Assembly: GCF_900109515.1 (NCBI RefSeq)
Contig: NZ_FOBD01000014.1
Span: 1-64,000 of the forward strand
Length of the DNA stretch: 64,000 nucleotides
Source: Paenibacillus sp. OK003
GTDB taxonomy: Bacteria; Bacillota; Bacilli; Paenibacillales; Paenibacillaceae
Reading direction: 5' to 3'
A model generated the notes under the pieces. That model was not told the origin of the DNA, did not search any database, and saw only the letters and a list, made by a program, of their open reading frames with translations. The number at the start of each line of letters is the position of its first letter. Positions within the stretch are counted from its first letter, which is position 1. Below, in pieces: positions 1 to 8,862 of this stretch. The translations under genes and the position numbers were made by a program.

Positions 1-93
1 CCACACGTATCCATCCCGAACACGACCGTTAAGCCCTCTAGCGCCGATGGTACTTGGACCGCAGGGTCCTGGGAGAGTAGGACGCCGCCAAGC
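1..93 (+). rRNA. 5S ribosomal RNA, 3' part (start lies before the window)
   Basis: The first 93 bases match the conserved body and 3' end of bacterial 5S rRNA: the CCGAACACG loop region, the GTACTTGG segment, the GGGAGAGTAGGACG segment and the terminal GCCGCCAAGC. About 20-25 bases of the 5' end are missing because the window begins inside the gene. It is presumably the last gene of an rRNA operon that precedes the window. Confidence 0.93.
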
Positions 94-94
94 A

Positions 95-137
95 AAGAAC
101 CACTGCCGATGTTATTCGGTGGTGGTTCTTATTTGTT
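95..137 (+). terminator. rRNA operon terminator
   Basis: AAGAACCAC (95-103) pairs with GTGGTTCTT (122-130), with an inner CCGA/TCGG stem, followed by a T-rich tail. It begins directly after the 5S 3' end. Confidence 0.85.
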
Positions 138-177
138 TTATACGAAGTATCTAATAAGTATCTAATATAAACCGTAA

Positions 178-207
178 CAGCCCGGAGAAAATCCAGGGCT
201 GTTTTTT
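178..207 (+). terminator. second terminator after the rRNA operon
   Basis: CAGCCC (178-183) pairs with GGGCTG (196-201) and is followed by six T residues. It stands 40 bp after the first hairpin, giving a tandem stop for the rRNA transcript. Confidence 0.75.
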
Positions 208-289
208 GATTTCAATTTATGTGAATGTACTAAATCTTTTATGTGGCTGTTCATCTCTTTATCGTCAGATTAGTATAAGCAGGTGCTGT

Positions 290-844
290 CTATTTATCCA
301 TTTGGTTGCATGCATCCCCTAGGCTTAAAAGTGAGTTTTCCAATGAATGCTTTGTTTCTGAATCAATGATGACTCCTTGTTTATTCATCTTCAATGTAAT
401 ATGAGGAATGGTTAGCGAGGCCTCATGTAAGACTTGAGCATTAATCATGTTTAACGTCAGCAATAGTGAAGCATGGGCTTTGTCACCGCCCATGGGGCTG
501 GGAGAAGCAGCGATGGCAACGGTGGGTTTATTGAGCCATTCTCCTGAAGATACAATCCAATCTAATGCGTTTTTTAAGACCCCAGGAACTCCGTTTCCAT
601 ACTCGGGCGTGCAGATGAGGACTCCATCCGAATGCTTCAGTTGGGCTCTTAAATTCTGCACGGACTCAGGACCTTCCTCGACATCGAGGTCAGGATTAAA
701 ATGCGGTAGATCATTTAATCCACCATATACTCCAAACTTAAGGTTAGGAGGAGCTAGCTTAATCATGGCATGCATTAGTAACGTATTGGAGGACTGATTG
801 CGCAGGCTTCCGGAAATCGTAAGGATATTAAATTCTTTTTTCAT
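290..844 (-). CDS. NAD(P)H-dependent FMN reductase family protein
   Basis: A 184-aa flavodoxin-fold protein. The N-terminal ISGSLRNQSSN segment fits the phosphate-binding loop of NADPH-dependent FMN reductases, and TPEYGNGVPGVLKNALDW is the second family signature (flavin-contacting PEYN/G loop). Length is typical of the family, with no signal peptide or membrane segment, so it is cytosolic. Such enzymes reduce FMN, azo dyes or quinones with NAD(P)H; the physiological substrate cannot be read from the sequence. It stands alone, divergent from fabH. The ribosome binding site before the ATG at 844 is weak (GAGATGATG). Confidence 0.87.
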   Translation of the reverse strand: MKKEFNILTISGSLRNQSSNTLLMHAMIKLAPPNLKFGVYGGLNDLPHFNPDLDVEEGPESVQNLRAQLKHSDGVLICTPEYGNGVPGVLKNALDWIVSSGEWLNKPTVAIAASPSPMGGDKAHASLLLTLNMINAQVLHEASLTIPHITLKMNKQGVIIDSETKHSLENSLLSLGDACNQMDK

Positions 845-1081
845 GGGTATACATCATCTCTATTCCTTAGTAATGTAGGGCAATCTGTTTATTTTCCTCC
901 TGTTGGAATGGACTGTCTATAGAAAACGCATTTAATTAAGGCATTCTTCATGTTACTCAGAGGATATCCACAATTCTTCATCAAAAATGCATGCGATAGC
1001 TTGCATGACTCTGGGTAATAGGATGAAGAGAGCGCTTAAAATAAGCAACTGACGAATGAATCATAATAAATATTTTTTAAA

Positions 1082-1115
1082 ATTAGTACCAAGTACTAAT
1101 ACTTAGTGCTATAAT
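1082..1115 (+). promoter_or_regulatory. FapR operator overlapping the fabH promoter
   Basis: ATTAGTACCAAGTACTAAT at 1082-1100 is a perfect inverted repeat (8-bp arms, 3-bp spacer). It fits the Bacillus FapR operator core TTAGTACC-N-TACTAA. A -10 hexamer TATAAT lies at 1110-1115, so a bound repressor would cover the -35 region. FapR is relieved by malonyl-CoA. The site is 46 bp from the fabH start. The FapR assignment is by motif knowledge; fapR itself is not in the window. Confidence 0.85.
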
Positions 1116-1145
1116 GATAAAAAAACAAACGAGGTGACTACCGGT

Positions 1146-2156
1146 ATGAATCAATCAATGTCAACCATTACCGCAATGGGTACGTATGTACCGGATCGAA
1201 TATTAAGTAATGCTGATTTGGAGAAGCTCGTCGAGACGAGTGATGAATGGATTGTACAGCGTACAGGGATGAGAGAACGGCGCATAGCAGCTGATGATCA
1301 ATTTGTATCTGACCTGGCCACCAAGGCTGTAGAAGATATGATGCGCCGTTATAATGTTAGCGTAGAAGATGTGGATATGATTTTGGTTGCTACCAGCACA
1401 CCTGAATATTCATTTCCCAGCACAGCATCCCGAGTACAGGCGAATCTCAAGATTCCACATACGGGAGTACTTGATTTGAATGCGGCATGTGCAGGATTTA
1501 CGTATGGATTGCAGTTGGCTGACAGTCTGGTAACCAGTGGTATGTATCATAAAGTGTTGGTTATTGGAGCAGAAACGTTGTCCAAGATTACCGATTATAC
1601 AGACCGTACGACATGTGTATTGTTCGGCGACGGGGCAGGAGCCTTTTTGGTAGAAAGAGCTACTGGAAAAGGTGACTTTATGGCAGCCATCTCAGGTACG
1701 AGTGGAGAAGGCGGTATTCATCTCTATAAGACGGGTCTATCTTCGGAGATGAATGGCGTACCTCTGCAGGGTGAGGGATGTCTTGTCCAAAATGGCAGAG
1801 AGATCTATAAGTGGGCAGTACGCACGATTCCGGAACAATTGAGTGGGCTTATAGCCAAAGCAGAGATGAAACCGGAGCAGATCAATTGGTTTGTCCCACA
1901 TAGCGCGAATCTAAGAATGATTGAAGCGGTTTGTGAACGCGGTCCTATTCCATTGGAACGTACTTTAACAAGTGTGGAGTACCGAGGAAATACATCCGCG
2001 GCTTCCATTCCTCTTGCTCTACAGCTTGCAGTAGACGCAGGGGAATTAAAGAATGGGCATCAAGTAGCCCTGTTTGGTTTTGGAGGCGGCCTGACCTACG
2101 CAGGTCTTGTGCTTAGATGGAGCGTACCTGACAGTCCTTCAGCAAACGAGGGATAA
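1146..2156 (+). CDS. fabH: beta-ketoacyl-ACP synthase III (FabH)
   Basis: Condenses acyl-CoA with malonyl-ACP to start type II fatty acid synthesis in the cytosol. The KASIII landmarks are present in order: DEWIVQRTGMRERR near the N-terminus, catalytic Cys in NAACAGFTYGL, catalytic His in WFVPHSANLRMIEAV, and the C-terminal FGGGLTYAGLVLRW. In the last block of the triad the usual Asn of GNTSAAS is present. A GTG at 1134 could also start the frame, but it is part of the GAGGTG ribosome binding site. The ATG at 1146 lies about 9 bases after it and is chosen (336 aa). Single gene under a FapR-type operator; no fabF follows, so this may be one of two fabH copies. Confidence 0.95.
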   Translation: MNQSMSTITAMGTYVPDRILSNADLEKLVETSDEWIVQRTGMRERRIAADDQFVSDLATKAVEDMMRRYNVSVEDVDMILVATSTPEYSFPSTASRVQANLKIPHTGVLDLNAACAGFTYGLQLADSLVTSGMYHKVLVIGAETLSKITDYTDRTTCVLFGDGAGAFLVERATGKGDFMAAISGTSGEGGIHLYKTGLSSEMNGVPLQGEGCLVQNGREIYKWAVRTIPEQLSGLIAKAEMKPEQINWFVPHSANLRMIEAVCERGPIPLERTLTSVEYRGNTSAASIPLALQLAVDAGELKNGHQVALFGFGGGLTYAGLVLRWSVPDSPSANEG

Positions 2157-2226
2157 AATATATATACAGTGCCGTCCTCGAAAATGTATGAGTCCTTTGC
2201 TATAAATTTCGCTATAGTTACTACAC

Positions 2227-2261
2227 AAAAGGGGTACAGCTCTCAAGAAGAGCTGTACCCC
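2227..2261 (-). terminator. terminator between fabH and the SLH gene
   Basis: GGGGTACAGCTCT (2231-2243) pairs perfectly with AGAGCTGTACCCC (2249-2261). Read on the minus strand it follows the SLH gene stop by 6 bases and ends in TTTT, so it mainly serves that gene. It can also stop fabH read-through. Confidence 0.8.
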
Positions 2262-2267
2262 ATATTG

Positions 2268-3464
2268 TTACTGCCAAGATAAAGGTTCAATTGAATTGAA
2301 ATCGACAAGTTTATCAGATACATAGTATGTTAACTGTATGCTTTCAACATCATGAACCAATTCACCAGTACTTCGCAGTGTTGGATAGATCTCAGCGAAG
2401 TAAGCTCCATCAAACGGGATGATAACAGGTGCATCCAAAATACTTAGTCGCTCATAAGCGTAGAACATAGCTTCTCCGTTTACTATTACTTTCAGATCCA
2501 CAGGTGCTTTAGCGCTCAAAGCGAGATAAAGTGTTGGAACGTCATCTGCATTCACTAGTGCAAAATCATCTGAAATACTCATTGTTGATACATCATCCTT
2601 GTACAAAAACAAGCTTGTTCCATTGGTGACATCTTCATCTTTGGATGGCTTTGGCACATAACCTGTTCCGCCATAATACTTATAAATCCGATGTAGAATC
2701 ACTGTCGTTTCGGCTAAAGTTACCTTTTGATTTGGATAAAAGTATCCTTTGGAATTGGGCTTCATCACGCCCTGCTGGGAGAATCCAAGCAGAGCATCAC
2801 GTTTTACATAATCAAGGTCGGAACCTAAATGATTTTCATTTTTGGATTTAATAATGCCAAATTCGGGTGCTAATGGTTGGTAAGCATATTTCCATTTTTC
2901 ATAAGTATCATAGGAATTAAAATATCTTTTGGGAATATCCTTGAATGTTTGCAGTTTGGTGAGTGATTCTTTCTCTGACATTTCATCGACGGAGTAACCG
3001 ATATCCGGAAAAAGAGTATTTAGTGTAATTATTAAGTCCCAGCGAGATAAGATCTTACTAGGTTGATATGTAAATGTCCCATTGTTGTAATTGATTTTAT
3101 CTGCTGCTGCAATTAATCCTGAGGGATTGCTAGGGATACTACCGTATACGTCTCTAAAAGTTTGATAATATGTACTGGTTGCAGGAACACCAGGGATTTC
3201 TACATCTTTACTGCTATCTACCCGGAACTCTTGGAATAAGAGGTAAATCATACGAGTAAGTTCTGCTTTTGATACGTTCTTGCTTAAATTCTTCTCTTCT
3301 TGCTTAAAGTTCTGCATGACCTTATGAGATGCCATAAATTCAACAGATGGTTTGGCCCATTCATATTTGCTTGAGCTTGAAGCTGCGTTTGCTAGTGACG
3401 TAGTGAACAGTGATAAACTGAGTGTCAGAATAATAATGAAAATACTACACTTTGGATACCTCAT
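2268..3464 (-). CDS. secreted S-layer homology (SLH) domain protein
   Basis: A 398-aa protein with a clear signal peptide (hydrophobic IFIIILTLSLSLFTTSLA, then ANA). The next 250 residues contain SLH-like modules: YEWAKPSVEFMASHKVMQ with AELTRMIYLLFQEF, the ILSRWDLIITLNTLFPDIGY stretch, and YVKRDALLGFSQQGVMKPNSKGYF with VTLAETTVILHRIYKYYGG. SLH modules bind pyruvylated secondary cell-wall polymer and hold proteins on the surface. The last 130 residues match nothing I recognise. Single gene with its own terminator. Confidence 0.8.
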   Translation of the reverse strand: MRYPKCSIFIIILTLSLSLFTTSLANAASSSSKYEWAKPSVEFMASHKVMQNFKQEEKNLSKNVSKAELTRMIYLLFQEFRVDSSKDVEIPGVPATSTYYQTFRDVYGSIPSNPSGLIAAADKINYNNGTFTYQPSKILSRWDLIITLNTLFPDIGYSVDEMSEKESLTKLQTFKDIPKRYFNSYDTYEKWKYAYQPLAPEFGIIKSKNENHLGSDLDYVKRDALLGFSQQGVMKPNSKGYFYPNQKVTLAETTVILHRIYKYYGGTGYVPKPSKDEDVTNGTSLFLYKDDVSTMSISDDFALVNADDVPTLYLALSAKAPVDLKVIVNGEAMFYAYERLSILDAPVIIPFDGAYFAEIYPTLRSTGELVHDVESIQLTYYVSDKLVDFNSIEPLSWQ

Positions 3465-3567
3465 TCGAACCTCCTATGATTTTTAAAATTAGAATTACAT
3501 CCTATTTATTGTAGTCGACAAATGATGGTAAGATCAATTTTAAATTGTATAACTGAGTAAACTTAAT

Positions 3568-3604
3568 AAACGTACACCTCATGTAATCCATGAGGTGTAC
3601 GTTT
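3568..3604 (-). terminator. terminator of the amidase gene
   Basis: AAACGTACACCTCAT pairs with ATGAGGTGTACGTTT across a 7-base loop. It lies 34 bp downstream of the amidase stop on the minus strand and between two minus-strand genes, followed on that strand by a short T/A-rich stretch. Confidence 0.65.
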
Positions 3605-3637
3605 ATGTTTAAAAATTTTCTTAATCCCATGAACGAT

Positions 3638-5572
3638 TTATGGCGTGAGCTTAGGTGCGTGGCGGTGATGAGTCCCTTGTTCATAGCTGTAAGCCAGCTT
3701 GATCAGGGTTCCTTCATCAAAGGCGCGGCCCAGGAATTCCATCCCTACTGGCAGACCTTCAGTTGTAAATCCAGCAGGTACGGTAATTGCCGGGAAGCCG
3801 GAGAATGGACTCAATCGGTTGTTACCACCAGAGTTTTGTCCTTCGCCAATAACACCAGCGGCTTGCGTGGACGTCGGATAGATGATGGCATCCAGGTTGT
3901 TGTCTGCCATAACTTTCAGCAAGGACTCACGTGTGATTTGGGTACGTTTCAGGACGATGTCCTTATATTCGGCAGTCTCCAACGTTTCCCGTGCATCACG
4001 AGCCTTCATCGACTGTTCTTGTGACTTATCGAACTGTCCGGAAGCAATAATCTCGGACAAGCTGTGATAAGGGGCTTCGTCACCAAGAGACTCCAAATAG
4101 TCATTAAGTTGGAATTTGAACTCGTATCCACTCAAGCTTGGGTACTTGTTGATTACCGCCAGGTTTGGAATGCTGATCGGGACTGCCGTAGCTCCGAGCG
4201 TTTTGAGTTCTTCTACAGCGTTGTTAATCACGTCAGCGACAGCTTTTTCCTCAGCTTTGGTGCTTGGGATAAGTTCCGTGGCCACACCGATCCGTGCACC
4301 TTTCAGACCGTTTACATCCAGGAAGTCTGTATAGCTGGAAGGGATTTTGCCTACAGCATATGCTGTAGCGACATCGTTTTTGTCATAACCAGCTGTAGCA
4401 TCCAGCATGATTGCGGCATCACTCACGGTACGAGCCATAGGGCCACCGACATCCTGTGTCAATGCAAGAGGGATGATTCCTTCACGGCTGGACAGTCCGA
4501 TCGTTGGTCGAATACCGACAAGGCTGTTGAAGCTGGAAGGGATACGGATAGATCCGCCCGTGTCAGTACCCATACCCGCAGCTGCAAAGTTTGAGGCAAT
4601 GGCCGCACCCGTACCACCACTCGACCCGCCTGGATAGTGGTCCAGTGCATAAGGATTCAGTGTTTGTCCACCCAGCGAGCTGGACGTGGTAATGCCGAAT
4701 GCGAATTCATGCAGATTGGTTTTGCCCAAAATAATGGCCCCGGCTGCTTTGAGCTTCTTCACTTGTTCAGCATCGTGAGCAGGTACGGAATCTTTCAGAC
4801 AGATGCAGCCTGCGGTTGTAGGCATATCGTTGGTATCGAAGTTGTCTTTAACTAAAACCGGAATACCATGTAAAGGTCCGCGAGGCCCCTGAGCTGCACG
4901 TTCTTGGTCCAACGTTTCAGCGATTTTGAGAGCATCCGGGTTCAAGGTCAGAACTGCGTTAATGCTCACCCCCTGATCATCATATTTTTCAATGCGATCC
5001 AGGTACTTCTGTACAAGTTCTTTGGATGTCAGCTTTCCTTGCGTCATGGCAGCCTGGAGATCCGTAATGGTGGCTTCCTCCAGAATAAATGGTTTTATGT
5101 AGTTATAAATGCGGTCTTTCAATATGGCGACATCATTTTGGGTAAGTACTGCTTTAGGAAGGAAGAGGGCGTCGGTATATCCTTTCATCAACCCAGCGGT
5201 GTTCAGCGAACCAACGGCACCGGCAAAGCTCGCCTGATCCGGAACATCCTTGAACGATTCTGGAGTGGACTCCAGCTTCAGCCAGGTTTGCAAAGCTAAA
5301 GCAGCGTCTTTACGCTGTACTGTTGTGCCGGAAAGCTTGTCCATGGAAAAAGGAACACCTGCAAGTGTAGCCGCTTCTTCCATGGCTTGAACAAATGCTG
5401 CTGCAGTGACAGGAGCCTTACCAGCAGTTACGGCTGCAACCGTAGTTTTGCTCGAAGGCGCTGCCGTTGCAGCTGAGGCTGAGGGAACCGTTCCTCCCCA
5501 TGTTGTGGCAACAACTGCTCCGGCCAGTAACAAGGCCCCACTTTTTTTCAATACAGATCCATGATAAGTCAT
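3638..5572 (-). CDS. secreted amidase (GatA/amidase signature family) with N-terminal SLH-like region
   Basis: A 644-aa protein. Residues 1-35 form a signal peptide (VLKKSGALLLAGAVVATTWG ... ASA). Residues 50-165 resemble an SLH-type wall-anchoring region (TAAAFVQAMEEAATLAG, KGYTDALFLPKAVLTQNDVA). From about residue 170 it is an amidase-signature enzyme: Lys242 in VLVKDNFDT, the GGSSGG loop (cis-Ser317/318) and nucleophile Ser341 in GTDTGGSIRIP make the Ser-cisSer-Lys triad. The family hydrolyses amides; the substrate is not readable, and the secretion signal argues against a tRNA amidotransferase role. A good ribosome binding site (GGAAGGGAG) precedes the ATG at 5572. The neighbouring gene downstream also encodes an SLH protein. 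Confidence 0.88.
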   Translation of the reverse strand: MTYHGSVLKKSGALLLAGAVVATTWGGTVPSASAATAAPSSKTTVAAVTAGKAPVTAAAFVQAMEEAATLAGVPFSMDKLSGTTVQRKDAALALQTWLKLESTPESFKDVPDQASFAGAVGSLNTAGLMKGYTDALFLPKAVLTQNDVAILKDRIYNYIKPFILEEATITDLQAAMTQGKLTSKELVQKYLDRIEKYDDQGVSINAVLTLNPDALKIAETLDQERAAQGPRGPLHGIPVLVKDNFDTNDMPTTAGCICLKDSVPAHDAEQVKKLKAAGAIILGKTNLHEFAFGITTSSSLGGQTLNPYALDHYPGGSSGGTGAAIASNFAAAGMGTDTGGSIRIPSSFNSLVGIRPTIGLSSREGIIPLALTQDVGGPMARTVSDAAIMLDATAGYDKNDVATAYAVGKIPSSYTDFLDVNGLKGARIGVATELIPSTKAEEKAVADVINNAVEELKTLGATAVPISIPNLAVINKYPSLSGYEFKFQLNDYLESLGDEAPYHSLSEIIASGQFDKSQEQSMKARDARETLETAEYKDIVLKRTQITRESLLKVMADNNLDAIIYPTSTQAAGVIGEGQNSGGNNRLSPFSGFPAITVPAGFTTEGLPVGMEFLGRAFDEGTLIKLAYSYEQGTHHRHAPKLTP

Positions 5573-5955
5573 GCATCCACGCTCCCTTCCTGTGTATCAA
5601 TGATGTGTGTTGGCGAATCTGATATAGTTGCTTTTTTCACATTCTAAGTACATGTAAGGTATTCTTACAACACTCATATATATTCAAAAAAACGTATACA
5701 TACTATTTTTACGCTATAGAACCTGCCAAATGCTCCTAATTCCATGCACGGAAGAAAAATGTCGAAGAATATTGTGTTAACTAATATGACATAAGGGCCG
5801 AAAGATAGGCATCTTATGGGACAAATCGTTATTTGTGAAGCCAAAGCAAACCGATACCATGAAATGATATAATAAAAGATAGGAGTAGAAGAATTCTTTT
5901 AATTAACGATAGAAGCATGAGAGTCATAGGTTTATCAAAGAAAGGAAGATATGGA
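5573..5955. other. intergenic region between the divergent amidase and topB genes
   Basis: An AT-rich stretch of 383 bp that must hold promoters in both directions. The only element I can point to is a TATAAT-type -10 at 5868-5873, with no good -35 at the usual distance. I see no gene, RNA family or strong hairpin. Confidence 0.5.
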
Positions 5956-8085
5956 TTGAAAACATTAGTACTCGCAGAAAAACCATCTGTGGCACGCGAA
6001 ATAGCCAGAGTGATGGGGGCGCGTGATAAACATAAAAGTTATATGGAAGGCCCGAAATATATCGTGACTTGGGCGCTTGGACATCTTGTTGGGTTGGCTG
6101 AACCAGAGGACTATGACAAAAAGTATGCAACCTGGAATCTGGAGGATCTGCCGATTCTGCCCGATCGGACCAAGCTGAAGGTACTCAAAGAGACAAACCA
6201 TCAATACAAAGCGGTACAGCAGCTGATGAAACGTCAGGATGTTGGTGAACTGGTCATTGCAACGGATGCGGCACGTGAGGGTGAATTGCTGGCTCGTTGG
6301 ATTATGCAAATGGCCCAGTGGAAAAAGCCGTTCAAGCGGCTGTGGATATCATCCCAGACGGACAAGGCTATCAAGGATGGATTTGCATCACTCAAGCCAG
6401 GCAGCCAGTTTGATCGTCTCTATGAATCGGCACGTTGCCGGGCAGAAGCAGATTGGATGATTGGTCTTAACGTGACGCGTGCATTGACGGTTCGATTTAA
6501 TGCACAATTGTCAGCTGGACGGGTACAGACCCCTACACTTGGCATGATTATGGACAGGGAAAATGAGATCAACGGATTCCGTTCCCAAGAGTATGAGACG
6601 TTAACGGCCGATCTGGGAGGTTTCCAGGCGGTATGGCGCGCTGCAGGTGGGGATTCACGCATCTTTGATCCGCAAGAGACACAAGAATTGAAGAAACGAA
6701 TTGATGGTCGTAAGGGTTCGATTGCCCAAGTGAAAAAAAGTGAAAAGGTTGAGCCGCATCCGCTGGCTTATGACCTGACGGAATTACAACGGGATGCCAA
6801 CCGGAAATATGGTTTTTCCGCCAAGCAAACATCGAATGTGCTGCAGCGTCTTTATGAACAGCACAAGCTGGTAACCTACCCACGTACAGACAGCCGTTAC
6901 CTGACATCGGATATGACGGGAACGCTGAAAGAACGACTGGATAGTGTAGCGATTGGCCCCTATGCGTCTCTGGCTCGTCCGTTGTTGCGCAAAAATCTGA
7001 ATATCACCAAACGTATCGTGGATGACAGCAGGGTAACGGATCACCACGCGATCATTCCAACAGAACAGACGGTTCTCCTCAATCAGCTGAATCCAGAGGA
7101 ACGTAAGTTATACGATCTGATCGTACGCCGTTTTATCAGCTTGTTCTATCCGGCTGCGAAGTACGATTCTGTTGCGATCACTGTTCAGGTGGGCAACGAT
7201 TCTTTTCATGTGAAAGGCACAACGGTGAAAGAAAGCGGCTGGCGGGAAGTGTACGGCGGAGATTATAGCGATGAGGATGATGATCGTGCTGACGATTCTT
7301 CGGACCATGAGCGTGCACTTTTGCCAGATGTGCAGCAAGGTCAGTCCGTGACGGTTCAACGTTGTCATATCAAAAGTGGACGGACGATGCCGCCCAAACG
7401 GTATACCGAGGCAGCTTTGCTTTCTCAAATGGAGAAGCATGGACTGGGCACTCCGGCTACACGCGCGGATATTATCGAGAAGCTTGTAAGTTCCGACACC
7501 ATTGATCGTCAAGGGAACAGCATGCATCCAACGGGAAAAGGAAAGCAGTTAATTGAACTGGCTGCTCCTCAGCTGCGTACACCGGATTTAACAGCCCGCT
7601 GGGAAGCTGAACTGGAGCGTATTGCCCGTGGACAAGGTAAGCCAGAGCCTTTCCTGGAGAGCATCCGTTCAATGGCGAAAGAGCTTGTATCAACGGTAAA
7701 AGGAAGCAAAGCGGAGTATAAGCCGCATAATGTATCGAATAGTCACTGCCCGGATTGTAATGCGCGCTTGCTGGAGAAGAAGGGTAAACGTGGCAAGTTC
7801 CTCGTATGTCCAACAGAGGATTGCGGATATCGTCGTTCGGCTGAGAAACGATTATCCAACCGTCGCTGTGCACAGTGTCACAAAAAGATGGAAATTAAAG
7901 AGGGTAAGGCAGGTTTGTACGTGCAATGTCTGCCTTGCGGCATAACGGAAACATTGGATAAAGATAAACAGCATGTGAACAAACGTGATCAGCAAAAGCT
8001 GGTCAAACAATATGCGAAACAGGAGTCGATCGGTTCCAATCTGGGAGAACTGTTGAAGGCAGCCATGGAGAAAAAGGGAGAGTAA
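5956..8085 (+). CDS. topB: DNA topoisomerase III
   Basis: Type IA topoisomerase that relaxes negative supercoils and decatenates via a 5'-phosphotyrosine. The Toprim start KTLVLAEKPSVAREIARVMG and the acidic VIATDAAREGELLARWI block are visible. The active-site Tyr lies in HKLVTYPRTDSRYLTSDM, and the HGLGTPATRADIIEKL motif follows. The C-terminus carries two four-Cys zinc ribbons (CPDC...CPTEDC and CAQC...CLPC). The TTG at 5956 follows AAAGGAAG with proper spacing and gives the family-typical start; an upstream in-frame ATG at 5917 would add 13 atypical residues. Length is then 709 aa, as in Bacillus TopB. Confidence 0.94.
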   Translation: MKTLVLAEKPSVAREIARVMGARDKHKSYMEGPKYIVTWALGHLVGLAEPEDYDKKYATWNLEDLPILPDRTKLKVLKETNHQYKAVQQLMKRQDVGELVIATDAAREGELLARWIMQMAQWKKPFKRLWISSQTDKAIKDGFASLKPGSQFDRLYESARCRAEADWMIGLNVTRALTVRFNAQLSAGRVQTPTLGMIMDRENEINGFRSQEYETLTADLGGFQAVWRAAGGDSRIFDPQETQELKKRIDGRKGSIAQVKKSEKVEPHPLAYDLTELQRDANRKYGFSAKQTSNVLQRLYEQHKLVTYPRTDSRYLTSDMTGTLKERLDSVAIGPYASLARPLLRKNLNITKRIVDDSRVTDHHAIIPTEQTVLLNQLNPEERKLYDLIVRRFISLFYPAAKYDSVAITVQVGNDSFHVKGTTVKESGWREVYGGDYSDEDDDRADDSSDHERALLPDVQQGQSVTVQRCHIKSGRTMPPKRYTEAALLSQMEKHGLGTPATRADIIEKLVSSDTIDRQGNSMHPTGKGKQLIELAAPQLRTPDLTARWEAELERIARGQGKPEPFLESIRSMAKELVSTVKGSKAEYKPHNVSNSHCPDCNARLLEKKGKRGKFLVCPTEDCGYRRSAEKRLSNRRCAQCHKKMEIKEGKAGLYVQCLPCGITETLDKDKQHVNKRDQQKLVKQYAKQESIGSNLGELLKAAMEKKGE

Positions 8086-8143
8086 GACCGTCGTATAAGA
8101 TTCTCCTTTTTCAGGCAACGTAAGCCTAGGAGGTGATACGCAG

Positions 8144-8281
8144 ATGCCACACAACAAACCAGAGAAGATTCATAACCAGCAGAACAAAGACAGCATTCAG
8201 GAAGAGAGTATCTCTGTACGTCCCGACAAGGCAGCAAAAAGAGCACCAAACCTGAATGGTATTCCTAAACAGGAGTCATAA
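8144..8281 (+). CDS. small hydrophilic protein, 45 aa, unknown function
   Basis: A short gene with an excellent ribosome binding site (AGGAGGTG, about 7 bases before the ATG), 58 bp after topB and probably cotranscribed with it. The product begins MPHNKPEKIHNQQNKDS and ends NLNGIPKQES. It is strongly hydrophilic, Asn/Gln/Lys-rich, with no Cys, no membrane segment and no signal. The composition recalls minor small acid-soluble spore proteins of Bacillales, but I see no diagnostic motif and do not assign it to that group. The case for coding is the ribosome binding site and position. Confidence 0.6.
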   Translation: MPHNKPEKIHNQQNKDSIQEESISVRPDKAAKRAPNLNGIPKQES

Positions 8282-8335
8282 GTTTGGTATTCGGGATTCA
8301 TTGCTTCTAAATATCTTTGCGGTTCCCTTCTCGCG

Positions 8336-8364
8336 TTGATCATGTTCCTTCAGAGGACTATAAT
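8336..8364 (+). promoter_or_regulatory. sigma-A type promoter for the DUF1294 gene
   Basis: TTGATC (8336-8341), a 17-bp spacer and a perfect TATAAT (8359-8364). It lies about 45 bp before the DUF1294 start. A 12-bp palindrome TGTCCCGGGACA follows in the leader. Confidence 0.6.
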
Positions 8365-8410
8365 GGAGGTACAGGGAGATGTCCCGGGACAGGGGGACCG
8401 CTAGAATTAT

Positions 8411-8674
8411 ATGCAAACCGGATTGATACTGTGGTTTTTATTTATCAATGTCGTAGGTTACCTGGTCATGTCGGACGACAAGAAACGTGCGCAGCGCCGT
8501 CGAGACCGTACACCCGAACGAACGCTGTTTCTGCTGGCCTTTATTGGTGGGGCATTGGGGGTATGGATTGCAATGTATCGTAAACGTCACAAGACCAAAC
8601 ATCCCAGTTTTACGATCGGCATTCCGTTGTTGTTATTCCTAAATGCGGTAATCTATGGGTATTTCCTGCAATAA
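8411..8674 (+). CDS. DUF1294 small membrane protein (YsdA-like)
   Basis: An 87-aa protein. An N-terminal membrane helix (LILWFLFINVVGYLVM) is followed by a basic loop DDKKRAQRRRDRTPERTL. A second hydrophobic part (FLLAFIGGALGVWIAMYRKRHKTKHPSF) holds the DUF1294 hallmark GGxxGxW with RHKTKHxxF, and a last helix (IGIPLLLFLNAVIYGYFL) ends it. This matches the length and pattern of B. subtilis YsdA. Function is unknown in the family. The ribosome binding site (GGGGGA) is rather far from the ATG. It appears to have its own promoter. Confidence 0.85.
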   Translation: MQTGLILWFLFINVVGYLVMSDDKKRAQRRRDRTPERTLFLLAFIGGALGVWIAMYRKRHKTKHPSFTIGIPLLLFLNAVIYGYFLQ

Positions 8675-8862
8675 GGTACGGATTGAATGGTTGGGATCTG
8701 CTGTACTCCAGGTGAGTGGCTAGAATGATTATGTAAAATGTTTCTTATAAATGGTTCATTTTGACCTGGGGACGTTTAAGGAGTTACATGGTTCTTGTAT
8801 TTTATGTCAGACCCGAAGCTGGCTTCGAATGTTCTACATATAAAGGAAGGGACGGGATTTAC

